Notes under the pieces: generated by a model | Databases searched by the model: none | Told to the model about the DNA's origin: nothing | What the model saw: the letters and a program-made list of their open reading frames with translations, nothing else | NCBI GenBank assembly: GCA_035624355.1 | Contig: DASPRQ010000022.1 | Location: 1 to 33,952 of the forward strand | From: Usitatibacter sp035624355 | GTDB taxonomy: Bacteria > Pseudomonadota > Gammaproteobacteria > Burkholderiales > Usitatibacteraceae | Length of the DNA stretch: 33,952 nucleotides | Reading direction: 5' to 3' | Translations under genes and position numbers: made by a program | Part shown: positions 31,499 to 33,952 of the stretch, piece by piece | Position numbering within the stretch: the first letter of the stretch is position 1 | How the letters are laid out: each line of letters begins with the position of its first letter

Positions 31499-33532
31499 AT
31501 GGAAGTCGTCACGTTTCCGAACAGCCCGTTTCGCCTGCACCAGCCGTTTCCCCCGGCGGGCGACCAGCCGGCCGCCATCGAAAAGCTCGTCGAGGGGCTG
31601 GACGACGGGCTCGCCTACCAGACGCTCCTCGGCGTCACCGGCTCCGGCAAGACCTACACCATGGCCAACGTGATCGCGCGCACGGGACGCCCCGCGCTCG
31701 TGATCGCCCCGAACAAGACGCTCGCCGCCCAGCTCTACGCGGAGTTCCGCGAGTTCTTCCCGGAGAACGCGGTCGAGTACTTCGTCTCGTACTACGACTA
31801 CTACCAGCCCGAGGCCTACGTGCCCTCGCGCGACCTCTACATCGAGAAGGACTCCTCGATCAACGAGCACATCGAGCAGATGCGCCTGTCGGCGACCAAG
31901 AGCCTGCTCGAGCGCTCCGACACCGTGATCGTGGCGACGGTCTCGTGCATCTACGGCATCGGCGACCCCGGCGACTACCAGGACATGCGCCAGGTCCTGC
32001 GGGAGAAGGACCCCGTGCCCCAGCGCGACCTGCTCGCGCGCCTCGCGGGCATGCAGTACACGCGCAACGATCTCGACTTCCGGCGCGGCACCTTCCGCGT
32101 GCGCGGCGACACCATCGACGTCTTCCCCGCGGAAAACAGCGAGCAGGCGCTGCGCATCTCGCTCTTCGACGACGAGATCGAGTCCCTCACGCTGTTCGAC
32201 CCGCTCACCGGCGAGCTCCTGCACCGCATCCCGCGCTTCACCCTCTACGCGAAGAGCCACTACGTGACGCCGCGCGAGACGGTGCTGCGCGCGATCGAGA
32301 CGATCAAGGCGGAGCTGCGCGAGCGGCTCGCCGAGTTCCAGGCGCAGGGCAAGCTCCTCGAGCTGCAGCGCCTGCAGCAGCGCACGTACTTCGACCTGGA
32401 GATGCTCAACGAGCTGGGATTCTGCAAGGGGATCGAGAACTACTCGCGCCACCTCTCGGGGCGCTCGCCCGGGGAGCCGCCGCCCACCCTGATGGACTAC
32501 CTGCCGCCGCAGGCCATCGTGGTGATCGACGAGAGCCACGTGACGGTCCCGCAGATCGGCGGCATGTACAACGGCGACCGGTCGCGCAAGCAGACGCTCG
32601 TGGACTACGGCTTCCGCCTGCCCTCGGCGCTCGACAACCGGCCCCTCAAGTTCGAGGAGTTCGAGCGCCAGGTGAAGCAGGCGATCTTCGTCTCGGCGAC
32701 CCCCGCCGAGTACGAGCGCGCCAAGTCGGGGCAGGTGGTCGAGCAGCTCGTGCGGCCCACGGGGCTCGTCGATCCCGAGCTGATCCTGCGGCCTGCGTCC
32801 ACCCAGGTGGACGACCTCCTGTCGGAAGCCAACAAGCGCGTGAAGGCGAACGAGCGGGTGCTGGTCACCACGCTCACCAAGCGCATGGCCGAGGACCTCA
32901 CCGAATACCTCGCCGAGCACGGCGTGAAGGTGCGCTACCTGCACTCGGACATCGATACCGTCGAGCGCGTGGAGATCATCCGCGACCTGAGGAAGGGCCT
33001 CTTCGACGTGCTCGTGGGCATCAACCTGCTGCGCGAAGGGCTCGACATCCCGGAGGTGTCGCTCGTGGCGGTGCTCGACGCGGACAAGGAAGGGTTCCTG
33101 CGCTCCGGGCGCTCGCTCATCCAGACCATCGGCCGGGCCGCGCGCCACATCAACGGCACGGCGATCCTCTACGCCGACCAGGTGACCGACTCGATGAAGA
33201 CGGCGATCGGGGAGACCGAGCGCCGGCGCACCCGGCAGGTCGCGTTCAACCTGGCGCACGGCATCGAGCCGAAGAGCGTCTCCAAGCGCATCAAGGACCT
33301 CATCGACGGCGTGTACGACCCCGACGCCGCGAGGCAGGCGCGCAAGGCGGCCGAGGAGGAGGCGAAGTACGAGGACCTTTCCGAGAAGCAGCTCGACCAG
33401 CGCATCCGCAAGATGGAGAAGGAGATGCTGGAGGCGGCCCGCAACCTCGAGTTCGAGCGCGCCGCGAGCCTGCGCGACGAGCTGAAGGTGCTGCGCGACC
33501 GGCTCATGGCCGTGGGAGGCGCGGACGCGTGA
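31499..33532 (+). CDS. uvrB: UvrABC excinuclease subunit B
   Basis: 677 residues, the usual length. A damage-verifying helicase-like ATPase of nucleotide excision repair, loaded by UvrA and partner of UvrC. Walker A is GVTGSGKT (45-52), followed by the damage-probing beta-hairpin region (YYDYYQPEAYVP), the Walker B DESHVT, helicase motifs V-VI (GINLLREGLDIPEVSLV and QTIGRAARHINGTAIL), and a C-terminal UVR/UvrC-binding coiled motif (KMEKEMLEAARNLEFERA). The start is taken at the ATG 31499 giving MEVVTFP; an in-frame ATG at 31487 sits too close to the GGAGG. It overlaps the next gene by four bases. Confidence 0.97.
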   Translation: MEVVTFPNSPFRLHQPFPPAGDQPAAIEKLVEGLDDGLAYQTLLGVTGSGKTYTMANVIARTGRPALVIAPNKTLAAQLYAEFREFFPENAVEYFVSYYDYYQPEAYVPSRDLYIEKDSSINEHIEQMRLSATKSLLERSDTVIVATVSCIYGIGDPGDYQDMRQVLREKDPVPQRDLLARLAGMQYTRNDLDFRRGTFRVRGDTIDVFPAENSEQALRISLFDDEIESLTLFDPLTGELLHRIPRFTLYAKSHYVTPRETVLRAIETIKAELRERLAEFQAQGKLLELQRLQQRTYFDLEMLNELGFCKGIENYSRHLSGRSPGEPPPTLMDYLPPQAIVVIDESHVTVPQIGGMYNGDRSRKQTLVDYGFRLPSALDNRPLKFEEFERQVKQAIFVSATPAEYERAKSGQVVEQLVRPTGLVDPELILRPASTQVDDLLSEANKRVKANERVLVTTLTKRMAEDLTEYLAEHGVKVRYLHSDIDTVERVEIIRDLRKGLFDVLVGINLLREGLDIPEVSLVAVLDADKEGFLRSGRSLIQTIGRAARHINGTAILYADQVTDSMKTAIGETERRRTRQVAFNLAHGIEPKSVSKRIKDLIDGVYDPDAARQARKAAEEEAKYEDLSEKQLDQRIRKMEKEMLEAARNLEFERAASLRDELKVLRDRLMAVGGADA

Positions 33533-33952
33533 AGGAGTCGGTCTCGCTCCTGCTGGTCTGCACGGGCAACATCTGCCGCTCTCCGACGGCGGAGGGTGTC
33601 CTGCGCCGCATGGCCTCCGATCGGGGGTTGCCGCAGCGGGTGCGCGTGGCCTCGGCGGGAACCCACGACTACCACGTGGGCGAATCCCCCGACCCGCGCG
33701 CGGTGCGCCACGCCGCGCGGCGCGGCTACGACCTCTCGTTGCTGCGCGCCTCGCAGGTGAGCGCCCGGGATTTCCACGAGCACGACTACATCCTCGCCAT
33801 GGACCGCGGGCACCTGCGCCTGCTGCGCGCCATCGCGCCGCGCGGCTCGAAGGCCGCGCTGGGCCTCTTCCTCGACGCGAGCGAGCGCTGGAAGGGCGAG
33901 GACGTGCCCGATCCCTACTACGGCGGCGTGGAAGGCTTCGAGCGCGTCCTCG
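33529..33952 (+). CDS. Low-molecular-weight protein-tyrosine phosphatase, truncated by window end
   Basis: About 141 residues are visible. The active-site P-loop is VCTGNICRSPTAEG (C-x5-R-S) near the N-terminus, with the catalytic acid region VPDPYYGG at the end, both diagnostic of LMW-PTP. Family members dephosphorylate tyrosine kinases of exopolysaccharide systems or, in the arsenate reductase branch, reduce arsenate; DPYYGG favours phosphatase. The GTG at 33529 overlaps the uvrB stop as GTGA. The last residues lie beyond the window. Confidence 0.9.
   Translation, partial: MKESVSLLLVCTGNICRSPTAEGVLRRMASDRGLPQRVRVASAGTHDYHVGESPDPRAVRHAARRGYDLSLLRASQVSARDFHEHDYILAMDRGHLRLLRAIAPRGSKAALGLFLDASERWKGEDVPDPYYGGVEGFERVL

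Overview
The window is high-GC, densely packed bacterial DNA and reads like a chromosome segment of a betaproteobacterium. This rests on protein family resemblance, very high GC at third codon positions, heavy use of GTG starts, and a tRNA group I intron resembling the Azoarcus type. I see no phage genes, insertion sequences, CRISPR arrays or rRNA.

Layout. Positions 1-4890 hold the tail of an MJ1316/DUF504-type protein, PEP synthase (minus), a flavin-reductase-like protein, a hotdog thioesterase, a HAD hydrolase and a secreted NTF2-like protein. Positions 5033-12604 hold a ten-gene minus-strand operon. It reads, in transcription order: two small paralogous proteins of unknown function, two ArsA/Get3-like ATPases, then a group 3b-type [NiFe] hydrogenase (beta, cyclic-nucleotide-domain protein, gamma, delta, alpha) and its maturation protease. 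A membrane-anchored unknown diverges from it. Positions 13272-18380 hold CstA (minus) and a plus-strand set with an acyl-CoA-dehydrogenase homologue carrying the residues I associate with 3-sulfinopropanoyl-CoA desulfinase, a small membrane protein and a family III CoA-transferase. Positions 18417-23641 hold a tightly overlapped minus-strand operon of acetyl-CoA synthetase, E1 alpha, E1 beta and E2 of a 2-oxoacid dehydrogenase, and an acyl carrier protein. Positions 23743-24842 hold two small secreted proteins and a terminator. Positions 24842-29245 hold a phosphate transporter with its PhoU-like partner, GpsA and an orphan ThDP enzyme. Positions 29389-29695 are a tRNA-Leu(UAA) split by a 220-nt group I intron. 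The window ends with a small lipoprotein, an aspartate aminotransferase, UvrB and a truncated low-molecular-weight phosphatase.

How it fits together. Four intergenic regions (ppsA, cstA, acs, pit/gpsA) carry a TTGA-N6-TCAA-type inverted repeat. In each, a plausible -10 box sits at the spacing expected of FNR/FixK/CRP-type activation, which suggests shared control of C2/C3 carbon metabolism. The most unusual system is the hydrogenase operon. Its two ATPases have lost different parts of the catalytic machinery, as expected of an obligate heterodimer, and they are preceded by two duplicated small proteins, one with a His-rich tail.
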